Assembly (NCBI GenBank): GCA_020912385.1
Contig: CP087210.1
Coordinates: forward strand, 1,054,001 to 1,118,000
Direction: 5' to 3'
DNA: 64,000 bases
Origin: Neofusicoccum parvum
Lineage: Eukaryota; Ascomycota; Dothideomycetes; Botryosphaeriales; Botryosphaeriaceae
This document shows, piece after piece, positions 1 to 10,615 of the stretch. The stretch's first letter is position 1. The number at the start of each line of letters is the position of its first letter. The notes beneath the pieces were generated by a model that worked only from the letters and a program-made list of their open reading frames with translations, was not told where the DNA came from and made no database searches. A program made the translations under genes and the position numbers.

Positions 1-312
1 CCGGAGCACAACACCGCCGCAATGATGGCCGGCTGGCTGCTGACGTTCTGCGAGACGGGTGCCGGGGGCCTGTTCATGGCGTGGACGAACGAGTCGTACT
101 CGTACTGTGCTGAGTATCGTGCCATTTCGATTGGGTTTATTGAGACCATGTCGTATACGTTCAATGCGTGGGTGCCTCTTCTGGTGTACAACACGGGACA
201 GTCGCCGCATTTCAAAATCGGATATGAGATGTGTGTGATGTTCTTCGCGCTTGAAATAGTCTTTACTCTGATGATTGTGTATGCTGAGAGGCGGTGGAAG
301 GTCAAGCGGTAG
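1..312 (+). CDS. MFS transporter, allantoate permease (Dal5) family, C-terminal end
   Basis: The frame is open from base 1 and ends at TAG 310-312, so only the last 103 residues of a gene starting outside the window are present. They read as the final membrane segments of a major facilitator permease: an AGW-LLTFCETGAGGLF helix, then SIGFIETMSYTFNAWVPLLV, then a last helix near FFALEIVFTLMIVYAERRW, ending in a basic tail. The order 'new identity after a cytosolic loop, then T-M-x-Y-x-F-N-A-W-x-P' is typical of the Dal5/Fen2/Liz1 group, which imports allantoate, pantothenate and related organic anions across the plasma membrane. The substrate cannot be told from this piece. It is tail to tail with the monooxygenase at 698. 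Confidence 0.8.
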   Translation, partial: PEHNTAAMMAGWLLTFCETGAGGLFMAWTNESYSYCAEYRAISIGFIETMSYTFNAWVPLLVYNTGQSPHFKIGYEMCVMFFALEIVFTLMIVYAERRWKVKR

Positions 313-697
313 GGGTTTGCAGTTCCTTAGTTTAGCAGAATTTGATGTTAGCGAAATGGCGAAAGATGTGCTTGGTACTTAAATTTCGTGTTTAATGACA
401 CGAGATCGTTTTGCGAAGACTCTGACACGCGCATGTCTTCATGGGTACTTGGAGCATTCGTCCGGACACGAATGTGTTGCGAAAGACATACACACTCGTC
501 CCTATGGCTGCTTCAACTGCCCATGTGTGAAATTATTGTAATATTTTCCGAGCTGACCTCGTAGGAAATGTCGGTTGTGATTCATTTCCACTCATAAGAA
601 CGCAACAGCAATGAAGAAACGGGAAACTGGAAGTGACAAAAGAAGAAAGTAGGTTGAACAGAGCCGTGAATAGTCATGGTCCAGTAGTGAAACACTA
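313..697. other. Convergent intergenic spacer
   Basis: This holds the 3' ends of the flanking permease and monooxygenase genes. It is moderately AT-rich and I see no reading frame or RNA gene in it. Confidence 0.6.
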
Positions 698-2516
698 TCA
701 TGTGGTGACGTAGTACGCCATATCAGCACCATCTTGAAGCTCATACTCGGTGAAGCCATTTCCCATGAACTGGAACCTGTTTCTGCTCCTGTACCTGATG
801 TCAAAGTCCTCTGGCCGGATCTGCTTTACCATCTGATGATACAGAATCGCGCTGCCGGGCCACGTCGCGGTGACTCTACCATTCACCCTGTTCTTCTTGT
901 ACCAGCTCCTACATTCACCCGTCCAAGTCAGTGTCTTATGAATCTGATCACCGTACCTCACGAACTCATCGACAACTTCCTGTTTCGGTGTCACGGAAGC
1001 AATGTTCTCGGCAGCCATCTTCCGCAGCCACTGAATCATCCAATCCGCCGACCAGCCCATGCTCTGGATGAGGCTACCATGGCCGACGGTTGCGTTGGGT
1101 CCGGTGAAAATGAAGTAGTTTGGCATGGAAGGGCACGCGAGGCTGAGGTAGCTTTCTGGCTCGTCTTTCCACTTCTCCGCCAGACTGACACCGTCGCGGC
1201 CGATGACTGGGTAAGGCGGCACCTGGCTGACGTCGAACCCGGTGGCGCACACAATGACGTCGAGATCATGGTGAGCACAGTCCTCCGTCTGGATGCCGTG
1301 CGTCGTGACGGAGACAATGTTGCTGTTGGTAAGGTGGACGTTCGGCTTGGTAAAAGCTTCGAGGTAGCCATTTCCAGGAGTGATCCTACGGCACCCAAGT
1401 TCCCATTTTGGAATCAGCTGTGCGCAAAGTTCAGGGTCGTGGTTGAGTTTTTCCGACATCTGTCTTACAGCAAACTCCGTGGCCGACTTGTTCGCGTCTG
1501 AGCCTTTGAGGAACAGCTTGAATGCCTTATTGATGCCGCCTTGGACCTTCTTCCTGTATTCCTTGATCTCCTCCGGATCGCGGAGGCGCTGTTTGTCCTC
1601 CTCGCGATACTCCGGATTCGGGCTGGGGTCATCGCTTCCCAGCAAAGCAGCCGGCGTCATGCGCGAAAACACCCACGTCGGGCCTCTTTGAAAGCTCGTC
1701 ACCGTGGTACCCTCCAGCTTCGCCATTTCTGGAAGAATCTGGATTCCAGAGGAGCCGTTCCCAATTATGCCAATTCGCTTGTGCGAGTAATCGAAGTCAT
1801 GATCCCAATTGGCTGAATGCACCATCTTGCCGTTGAATGAGCGCAGAGCCGGGATATTGGGCCAGTGCCAGGTGCTCAGAAAGCCTCTTGCAGATACAAG
1901 CACATCCGCATACTCTTCGCGTTCTTGCCCCTGGTGCGAGACGGTTAGGCGCCATTGCGAACGCTCTTCATCCCAACCAGCTCTTGTGACTCGTGTATTG
2001 AAGACAACATCCCGGTCAAGATTCCATTTCTTGACGGTCTTTTGCATGTACTCGAGGATCTCTTGACCGCTGGAGTAGAAGTGCGACCATTCCGGGTTTG
2101 GATCAAACGGAAATGCCTTTGCCGGTCAGCCTTGCGTGTGAGATGTCCAAGGCGGAGGTGTACAATACATAGATGGCACTTGGAACGTCACATTGGACGC
2201 CTGGGTACGTATTGTCCACCCAGGTTCCTCCAATCTGGTCTTTGGCCTCGAATATCGTGTGTTCCCAAACTGTTTCCGCTTCCTTGGCATAGGTGTGCTG
2301 AAGCCTATGAGCGAAGATCATACCGGAGTAGCCTGCGCCGATGGTGACCACTCGGAGCTTTCGGTCAGGGGTGAAAGCGGGTCTATCGTCGAGCGGCACG
2401 GTGATATCCTGCATGTCCGCTCCCCGAGCGTGCGTACTGGTGGGAGGGACGTTTGTCGGGCCATTGGACTGGAGACTACCAGAGTCCTCAGGCATCGCAT
2501 CCGTTGACGGAGACAT
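698..2516 (-). CDS. FAD/NADPH-dependent Baeyer-Villiger-type flavin monooxygenase
   Basis: Two exons, 2516-2169 and 2116-698, flank a 52-nt intron (GTATTG...AAAG, 2168-2117) and give 588 aa. The N-terminal FAD Rossmann motif GAGYSG is at residues 60-65, followed by GGTWVDNTYPGVQCDVPS. The Baeyer-Villiger fingerprint FxGxxxHxxxW is intact (FNGKMVHSANW, residues 210-220). The NADPH-binding GxGSSG (GNGSSG) follows at about 235, and an ATG-type motif (VCATGFDV) lies further on. Such enzymes insert oxygen next to a ketone to give an ester or lactone; the substrate is unknown. Without the splice, translation stops 3 codons before the conserved FDPNPEW block, so the intron is needed. The start is the first in-frame ATG. 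Plain FMO activity is the alternative, but the fingerprint favours a Baeyer-Villiger enzyme. Confidence 0.9.
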
Positions 2517-3928
2517 GTTGGAGGGGAGCAGGTGCAGATGCGTGAAATCCGAGAGCCATCTCTGCGTCGAGAAAGTGGTGTTGCCGCGTCTCGAACGGTT
2601 CTTCTCAGCGGTCCAATCAAGGCGGTCGGGATGCCGAGGTTGGATGAGGGGTTGCAGAACCAGGGTGGTGATGACGGGCTCGACTTTTCAGGCCGGCAAA
2701 ATCGATCAAGATGCGCCTGATTAGCCCGCGGGCTCGACGCCGGAGCAGGGTTTCGAGCGTGTGGTGGTGTCTCGCGCAGCTGCTCCATGCTCCCCGCTCC
2801 ATGCTCCCATGCAGGGCTGATCGGCGCGTCCCGCCTGCAGCAGCCAGCCGTGTGAACAGGCGACGCAGCCGACTTCACTGCATCCACCCGACGTCCAACT
2901 GTCACCCGGCCGGCCACCTCGCCTCCCAGCGCACCGTCAAGCCCTGAGACAAGAGATTCTCCGTGATGCGAGGTCGAGGCACGGCGTTTTCCCGGGGCTG
3001 TCGAGAGGCGGACGGAAAAGGCCCTGCGCACGTGCTTCCTTCCGTTTTCAATTCAGCCATCTCCTCTTTCTCCGCTGTTGCATTCTTGTCCTCATCCTGT
3101 TGTTTGGCCTCGTCTCACAGCCGCGGAGTGTGTTCTGCTGGCCAGGCAAGAAGGGGCAGGTGTCAGCGGCTGCGGACGGGGCCTTGGAAACGGGGAGTCT
3201 TCACCGACACGCTCCATATCACAGGCTCGCTTGGAGGCGGCCTGGAACGCGGTCTCTTTTGCTCCGAGCTGTGTGGCGAACCGCCAGGCACGGTGCTGAG
3301 AGAGAAGCGCCGAGCGGTTCGCCAGCGAGCGTATCTCGAGCTTAGCGTCACGAACGCTTTCGTTTTCCCGGCCCAGCTCCCCTTTTCCCTCTCTCCGGTT
3401 TGCCGCTTTCTGCAGTCCACGAGAGCTCTGACCGAACCCACCGCTCCCCATTACCAATCCAGCCTAGCCTCGAAATTTTGCCTCACTTATCTTCGACTTC
3501 ACCTCTCCCGTCCGCTCACGTATTTAATGCTGTTAGTTCCCGCCGCCGTGCGCCTAGCCCCCCGGACCCGCTTGCCACGGCCTTTTGCGGCGCCCTGACT
3601 TTGCCTGTCCGTATTTCTTGTGCTGCACCAGTCCGTCATGCATTCCACCCAGTCTCTTGTCAATTCCACCGTTTCTATGGACATATGAGCCGTTGAGAGC
3701 GCCCCCTCCCATAAACTCCCCACGCAACCGCCATCGACCTCGACCCCCACCCGGCCAGCCGTACGTCAGTGGAGCGGTTTCCGTCTGATCCGCCTCTCTT
3801 CTCGGTTCCCCGCGTTCGTACCGCAGCCAATTTAGCTTGCCGGTGCTGTCCCTCGACCCCGCAAGACGCCCTTGCGTTTCTGCTGCACCCACGACGCGTC
3901 ATCCAGGGTAGAGAGGAGTGCCGTCACC
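2517..3928. other. Divergent intergenic region between the monooxygenase and SET genes
   Basis: About 1.4 kb holds the upstream sequences of both flanking genes. It is pyrimidine-rich on the plus strand near 3380-3900, as is usual for a 5' leader of a fungal gene. The open frames here lack domains and overlap each other on both strands, so I take none as a gene. Confidence 0.5.
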
Positions 3929-5298
3929 ATGAGCGGAGGAGTGGGCGGGCTTCCTTGCGGCGCGCCGGTGTCTCCCCTTTTTGCCGTGCGAGACACGCCG
4001 TCTGCGGGCCGCGGCGTCTTCGCTACCCAAGACATTGCCCAGGGCACGCCGCTGTGGGTGACTGATACCCCGAGCGCCGAAGTTATCCTGCGCGAGTACC
4101 GCAGAGAACTGTGTGCGCAGTGCTTTACTTACAATCGTGGCCGCGATTGGAAAATCCGTGACAACTCCGTAGGCTTTGCATTCTGTTCGACATCCTGCCA
4201 GCAGATCTGGATGGATGCCTTAGGTGACGAGGGCGTTCGGGCCTGGAAGGAAGTGGAGAAGCTAAATAAAGGTTGCTCCCGAGAAAGAGAAATGGTGGAT
4301 GCTTGTAAGTGTTCTTTGCTCGTAGTTGCCAGCCAGCTACCTTCAATCTCGTTGGCTTGTTTCATTGAATATCCTGGAATTCTCTGTGCGTGGTCGGTCG
4401 TAAAGTCTTGCAACCTCGGGTGATACAGAAGGGGATTGAAACATTGGTGCAGAAGAGTCTGGTGTCTCACCTCCCTTCGCACCCGGATGAATGCTTCGCT
4501 CCTTGCGTGCAAGCTATGCTTGCGGCCTGCGTGTTGTAGCACTTTACGAACCGACCACGTTCTTCTCACTTGACATCTTTGGTCTTTGACTTCGTTACTG
4601 TGGAAGCACGAATCTTACATTGTACAGGTTCACCCATCCCAACGGCGGCCGACATCAACACCGCGTGGAGCGCCGCGTCAAAGCTGATGACTCTCATCAT
4701 CGCCGCACGCACCAGTAACCCACCGCCAAACAAACCCGCACGGCGCGCATTAGCTGCAGCCCTGCAAGCCCCCGTAGTCCCGGACCTCCTCTCCATGCTC
4801 CTCTCCGGAATCCTGGTACGATCACGTGATCCTGAGACGTGGGCGTCCATTCTCGCGCTCTGGCCCAACCAGGAGCCTTACAAGTCGGCAGACGACCTGT
4901 CGGAGCATGCCCGCTCCTTGCTGCACCTGGTTGCCGTCATCCCGCCATCCTTGCTTCCGTTCGCAACGCCAGAGACATGCCTCACGCTCGCGACACGTGA
5001 CAGCATGAACAGTTTCGGCATCCGCTCTCTCGACGACGACGGCGCCGAGTTCTTCGGCTACGGCATCTGGGCAAGCGCCAGCTACTTCAACCACAGCTGC
5101 TCGCCGAACATCGAGAAAAGGAGGGAGGGGCGCGCTTGGCGGTTTACGGCGGGCAGGGACATCCGGCAAGGCGAGGAGCTGTGCATAACATATCTTAGCG
5201 GGGAGGAAAGAGCGCTGGATACGGATAGCCGGAGGAAACGGCTGAGGAATTCGTGGGGGTTCACGTGTGTTTGCGAAAAGTGCATGGCTGGCGCCTAG
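3929..5298 (+). CDS. SET-domain protein (SMYD/Set5-like lysine methyltransferase family)
   Basis: Exons 3929-4304 and 4628-5298 give 348 aa. The intron (GTAAGT at 4305, ACAG at 4627) is 323 nt, long for this genome. The N-terminal part has SAGRGVFATQDIAQG, the usual beginning of a SET domain. Next comes a cysteine-bearing segment (CAQCF and CSTSC) that resembles a degenerate MYND/zinc insert. The C-terminal half has NSFGIR, YFNHSCSPN (about residues 278-286), GEELCITYL and a post-SET CVCEKC. NHSCSPN and the GEEL-ITY pair form the S-adenosylmethionine pocket and lysine channel in this family. The target, histone or other, cannot be deduced. A small internal exon within the long intron is possible, but joining the one candidate (after ACAG near 4430) gives an immediate stop. 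Confidence 0.85.
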
Positions 5299-5981
5299 GT
5301 TTCTGGAGAACAACCTTTGGGACCCATCGCAGACAGCCCATGATTCGGAACAAGAGAAGCAATAGAGCTAATCCATAGAGCTAGAGCTAGAGTTAGAGTT
5401 TAGAAGCACCGCTGGCTTTCCGTATCCTTTTGTACAACTGTAGCCGCAGCCACGGCAACCTGGAAGAATTAGAACATGCGTCTACATCAGGCATTCGAAG
5501 AAGGATCTCTGTGTGCCATTCCTCTGCTGTCGGCGGATCGAGATTGCGGGGTAGGTACGTATAGATGTCTTACGGACGCTGCGGATCATCGACGAAAGCT
5601 TCTAGCGAGGAATGCGGTCGAGCGAATCAGCGGCGTTTGCCGTGCGCGTATGCCTGCGCCTTCCCGCAAACGGTGATGCGGTTTGACGTCGAGGGTGTGG
5701 CAGACTCTGTAGCTGAACGCTGCCGCCGCGTCAATCAGCTGTTCGTGATGCGGTCTCCGGTGCGGGGAAGCGATGGCAGCAGGAACTCTACGTCATGCTG
5801 CCCTCACGCAGCATGTGCTCCCGCATGGCAGCATCGCGAAAAGCTATTGATAAGTGGCAGGCCTTGCAGGAAGTTGGGGCGACAAGATCCTCTTCTGCAT
5901 CAGCAAGAGAGATTCCTCAGATCAACTCGAACCACACTAGCACATTCACACCACTGATCCGACAGGCTACACGTTACCAGC
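5299..5981. other. Spacer with 3' end of the SET gene and leader of the next gene
   Basis: No convincing frame is seen. A short hexamer array lies in the first 110 bases and is listed separately. Confidence 0.5.
5363..5399. repeat. TAGAGC/TAGAGT hexamer array
   Basis: One TAGAGC at 5363 is followed by four adjacent hexamers at 5376-5399: TAGAGC, TAGAGC, TAGAGT, TAGAGT. It lies just 3' of the SET-domain gene, probably within its untranslated tail. Confidence 0.7.
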
Positions 5982-6513
5982 ATGTCTACGTAGGCATACT
6001 CTGCTTCCGTATCCGGCATCAGGGCTACCTCTTGGCATGCGCCGGACATCCTGCTAACGGCCCAGCAGCGGCAGAGACGAGACCATTTCTGGAGCCAAGA
6101 TCCAACCGCTTGACTCCGAGACGAAGCACAACGTCGAGCACGACCTGTCGTCTCGCGGTGCGGCTGGCACAGACCACAGCATCGACCACGCGCGCATTGA
6201 GCCACTCGGCGGCCACGGTAAGCAAGCAGCCACTGCTCCAGCTGAACTCACTGCCGGCGCAGCTCCGGAAACCAGCCACCTCGTACACGTGCAGGAGGCT
6301 GACAAGCGTACCAAAGGCCAGTTCCAGCACCCAGCCCCTCACGCCAACAGCCAGGGGGTCGTGGGCCGCGACGAAGCCTTCGCGGGCGCCAAGATCGCGC
6401 CGCTGGACGGCAAGGAGGGCCCGACGGCTGGCAAGAGCACCGGCCTGGACGACGAGGCCGTCGACGGTTCGAGGATCGCTCCGCTGGGCGAGGTGCGCGA
6501 GCAGATGCAATAA
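5982..6513 (+). CDS. Small hydrophilic protein with duplicated (A/S)(K/R)IxPL modules, unknown function
   Basis: A tiny first exon (5982-5989, ATG TCT AC) is joined across an intron (GTAGGC at 5990; CTAAC branch and CCAG ending 6065) to exon 6066-6513, giving 151 aa. An acceptor 3 nt downstream is equally possible. The protein is hydrophilic, rich in D, E, A, G and H, has no membrane segment, and is probably disordered. It has two similar halves. Each starts GRDE-x3-GAKIxPLD and ends with a second core, HARIEPLG in the first half and GSRIAPLG in the second. I do not recognise the family. Support for coding comes from the internal repetition at protein level, correct splice phase and a textbook branch site. 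Confidence 0.7.
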
Positions 6514-8395
6514 GTAAGTGCGCAGGCGATGGCAAATCTCCCGAGACGCCAAAAATAAGGTTATGAGATTCGACGGAACGGATGATCTGGTGGATAAGGA
6601 GCGTCTGCTATGGACGTGTGCGAGCGTGCTGGCCAGGATGTACAAAAATAGGAGCAGTCAGGAATGCCATCGAAAAGTTTCCTCAGGCGGCGGGCCGCAA
6701 GCTTTCGTCAAGCCTTTGCCAGAGCTGGACGCATCCCGGGCGGGCGCGCGCTCACAGCCACGGCGGTGGAGCGAAGGCCGGCCGGCGTGGCCCTGGGGCG
6801 CTGTAGCGTGTTTATTGTCGTCGCAGAGCCGCCTCGGACAGGTGTCGTCAGCAGGCGTTTCAGGTGGTTGGAGCAGACTTTTTGCATAGGTGCCCGGGCC
6901 CAGGGATGCGAAACGAGATGATCATTATTTCCAGGCTGCGGCAAACCTGCCACCCGCTGCGCGGCCGCCGACATCATGATTCGCGGCGCGCCGGAGGTGT
7001 CGGCGGCGGGAGCGCGGCAGGAGCGCGGCAAGGCGGCATCGCAGGAGCGCGATTCCTGGCCTCCCAGCCGGAACTCCGTGCTGTTGCACGTCTTCCTTGA
7101 TACGGCGCGCATCAGAAGCTTGGCTACAGCCGATCGTGACAGGCTGGCGCGTGTGGTGGCGGGTGGGCGCGGATGGTTCGGGCCTAGCGACGGCCAAGGT
7201 CGGAGGCTCAACACGCTCGCCGCTGCCGTTGCATGACAGGCCGCGTGGGCGGAGGGCTGCTTGGGAGGCGCGTCACGGTGCGCGCAGGCAGCGGCGCCGG
7301 GCGAGAGTCCAGGCCGGCGCTCGCCCCAGGGCTGCCGGGCGGCGCGGTGCGGCACAGCGCAGCGCAGCGCCGGGCTCAGGAGGCGGCGCGCCAATCTATC
7401 GACGGCCGGTTTGTTTCCTGGAGAGGAGTTGAAATTTCCTGGCGCCGTGGGGTGTGGCAAGGGCAGCAGGCGCTATTTTGGGAGGCCTGGCAGCAGGGCC
7501 GGCGGAGGGGCGGGCCCGCAGGCCTCGGGCGCGCGCTGCCTGGCTGCGCGCGCTGCTGTCTGGGCCAAGCCGCAGCGCTCAGCGCCGGCGACAATCGAGA
7601 TTGCAGTGCCGGCTCGCCGTGCAGGATAGACAGCGCGCGCGGGCATCTGCACCGGGCCTGGGGCAGCGCCTTGGTGCGCGCACGCAATCCGTCCACGCCC
7701 CAAGAGGCAGCGGCCAAGGGCCAGCCGTGCGGCGTGCTCGCTGCGTGGCGCCGGACGCGGGCGGGCGCGCAATTGGCCCTTTGCCCTTTCGCCCAAAGCG
7801 GCGGGCAGGCTGCGCGGCCAGATAACAGCCGATGATCTCTCCTTTTCGCTGCGCCGTTGCCCTCGCCCTGACGCTCGCCGCCGCGCTGCTCTCGCTGCTC
7901 GTCCTCCCTGCGGCAATTAATCGTCAGCCTGCCAATGCGGAGCGCCTGAGCGGCCGCCGTCTCGCCCGTCCAATCGTCATTCGTTTTTCGCGCGCTTGCT
8001 ACCTTCCCTACGCCGCACTGCAACCGCGTGCGGCCCCGGCGCCCTAGCACCGCACCCCCGAAAGCTTCCACGCACCACACACCTCACCGTCACCCTCCTC
8101 GACCGTCTGCCGCCCCCGACAGCAGATTGCCATTACGACGACACCGCCCAACCCAGCCCGGGCGCCCCCTCTTCCGTTTCACTCCACCCGACCACCAAGC
8201 GACTGCCGCCGCGGATCTAGTCGCCCGCAAGGCCCACCGATCACCTAACTCACCGTCTCGCGTTTCAGCCTTCAAGATTCGGGTACGTCGCGCCGCGCGC
8301 ATCGCTCCGGGCCCTGCCTGCTGACTCCAACTCTATAGTTCCGCAAGAACTCGGTGCGAGGGGAAGCTGGCGAGCCTCATGCTCAGCCTGGAGCC
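6514..8395. other. GC-rich intergenic region upstream of the DUF3405 gene
   Basis: About 1.9 kb, very GC-rich between 7000 and 7900, with open frames on every strand that have only R, A, G and P-rich composition and no domains. I read it as promoter and long 5' leader of the next gene. From about 7840 the plus strand becomes C/T-rich, as expected near a transcription start. Confidence 0.5.
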
Positions 8396-10615
8396 ATGAA
8401 ATCGCCTCTCTCCTCTCGCTTCCAGAACATGAACCCCATGAAGCTGCTGCCGCTCAAGACGGGCTTCTCTTACGAGCAGCTGCCCGGCTATGACAATGGC
8501 ACCCCGCTCAAGAAGTACCGCTGGCGCTCGCCCAGCCCGGGCGGCGACCGCTTCTCCCTGCCCAAGCTGAGCTTCTCGCGCGCCATCCTGTTCGCCATCA
8601 CCGCCGTCTTCTGCATCGGCCTGCTGGCAACCGGCGGCTACCGGAGACACCAGCGCATGATACATCAGCAACCACCGCCGCGCGAGCTCTTCCCGTGGGA
8701 GCACTTCCCGAGGTAACAAGCCACCAATCCTTTCCGTGCTGCCCGGCGACTGATCCCACCGCTTTCTAGATTAAACGGCTACTACAACGGCCTGAGAACC
8801 CTCGTCTCCTACAAAGACTACGTCCCTGAGCAGACCTTCGTCGAAGCCGACAACGAGGCGCCTCTGGACACTTATCCCTCGACCACCCAGAAGGCCAAGG
8901 CCCACAAGGGCCCCGAGCCGTCGCCCTCCGCCCGCCCGTTCCCCTTCAACCCCTATCCGGAGTGGACGTCGTCCGAGTACCTGAAGCAATACCAACCTGT
9001 GGAAGAATGCTACTTGGACGAGGGCCTGAAGACCCAGACTCCCGACATCTATGCGTACCCCGGAATCCCCCAGAACACGACCAAGCCCTTCTTCGGCTCC
9101 TACGAGCAGCTGGGAATCTCTCGGGACATGTGCTACGAGCGCTTCGGTAGGCTGAGCCCCTATGGTTATGGCTACCCTCACGAAGAGGGTGGCGTGGGAC
9201 TGGCCGACAACTCGGAGAATGTGGGCAGCGAGAGAGTCTGGGACATGGTGAACCAGAACAGAGTGGATTGGAGAAACGTTGACTGGGGCCGCGCACAGTC
9301 GGCCTGCTACGAGAAGAACAAAATTCGCTTCGAAAAGGATGCGACCACGAAGGATGGCCAGAAGCCCGCTCCCGGCAAGAAGCTGAGGCAGCGTACTGCC
9401 TATGTCCTGCGCACCTGGACTGGCTATCAGTACTCGGAATGGCAGCTTCTCAGTCTGCGCGCCATGATCAACGAACTGTCGTTGAAATCTGGCGGCGAGT
9501 ATGATGTCCACCTTCTTGTTCACGTGAAGGACGACAGCATTCCCATCTGGGCCTCCGATGCCATCTACCAGCGCACGCTCCAGGAGAACGTTCCGAAGGA
9601 GTTCTGGGGTATTGCCACTCTCTGGTCAGAGCAGCAAATGCGCACATACTACCCCGAGCCTTTCACGGACAACCTCGAGAACGACTCTGGCCTTCCGGTG
9701 CACAGCGTCTACCGTGGCGCTCACTTCGCCCTTCAGTGGTTCTCGCAGCAGCATCCCGAGTACGATTTCTTCTGGAACTGGGAGATGGATCTGCGTTATA
9801 CCGGCCATTACTACGAGTTCCACGAGAAGCTCGGCCAGTGGGCGAAGCGCCAGCCGCGCAAGGGCTCTTGGGAGCGCAGCTCGAAGTTCTACATGCCTGA
9901 TGTTCACGGCACCTGGGACAACTTCACCGAAATGGTCGAAGCAGAGATTGCCGCTTCTGACACGCCGCCGGTTTGGGGTCCTCCAAGCTACGAGGCCAAG
10001 GAAAGGATCCCTTCTCCTCCGGGAACTACACCTCCTACCTCTTACGAGCAGGACAACTACGAGTGGGGCGTTGGCGAAGACGCCGACCTGATCACTTTCA
10101 ACCCGTTCTTTGACCCTGAGAAGACTAACTGGGTGTTCCGCCACGACATTACTGGATACGATCTCTCGCTCCCGCCGCCTCCACGACGCGTCGCCATCAT
10201 CACTGTTGCCCGCCTGTCTAAGCGCCTGCTGAATCTCATGCACGAGGAGACCTTCCGCCTTCGCCACACCATGTTCCCGGAAATGTGGCCGCCGACTGTT
10301 GCCTATCACCACGGCCTGAAGTCCCTTTACGCGCCCCATCCCGTCTTCTTCGACCGCAACTGGGATCTTGACTACATGAACCAAATCTTCAACTACCCGA
10401 AGAAGGACATCGACAGCCCCTTTGGCTGGGGCGAGCATAACCTCCTTGGCAGCTCCTTCTACTACAACTCTGGATTTTCCGGTGCCCTGTGGAGACGATG
10501 GCTCGGCGCCCCTGAAAATGAAGAGGGCGGACGCTTCGAAGAAGAGAACGGCAGTGGCCGCATGTGCTTGGGGGGCATCCTATTCCACCCCATCAAGTTC
10601 GAGAGAGGAGAGTAA
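8396..10615 (+). CDS. DUF3405 family type II membrane protein
   Basis: Exons 8396-8712 and 8770-10615 surround a 57-nt intron (GTAACA...TCTAG) and give 720 aa. A single hydrophobic helix at about residues 63-81 (AILFAITAVFCIGLLATGGY) follows a cytosolic stretch of about 60 residues, the topology of a Golgi type II membrane protein. The large lumenal part carries the marks of the fungal DUF3405 family: RTAYVLRTWTGYQYSEWQ, the YDVHLLVHVKDD block, FFWNWEMDLRYTGHYYEF with an acidic D-x-R-x-T-G-H, and a C-terminal HNLLGSSFYYNSGFSG. The fold context and acidic motif suggest a glycosyltransferase-like enzyme, but the activity is not established to my knowledge. The first ATG of the frame is used. 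Confidence 0.9.

Noticed and set aside
7233..8080. Frames of 200-234 codons on both strands
   Set aside because: Mutually overlapping in GC-rich DNA upstream of the DUF3405 gene; no recognisable sequence.
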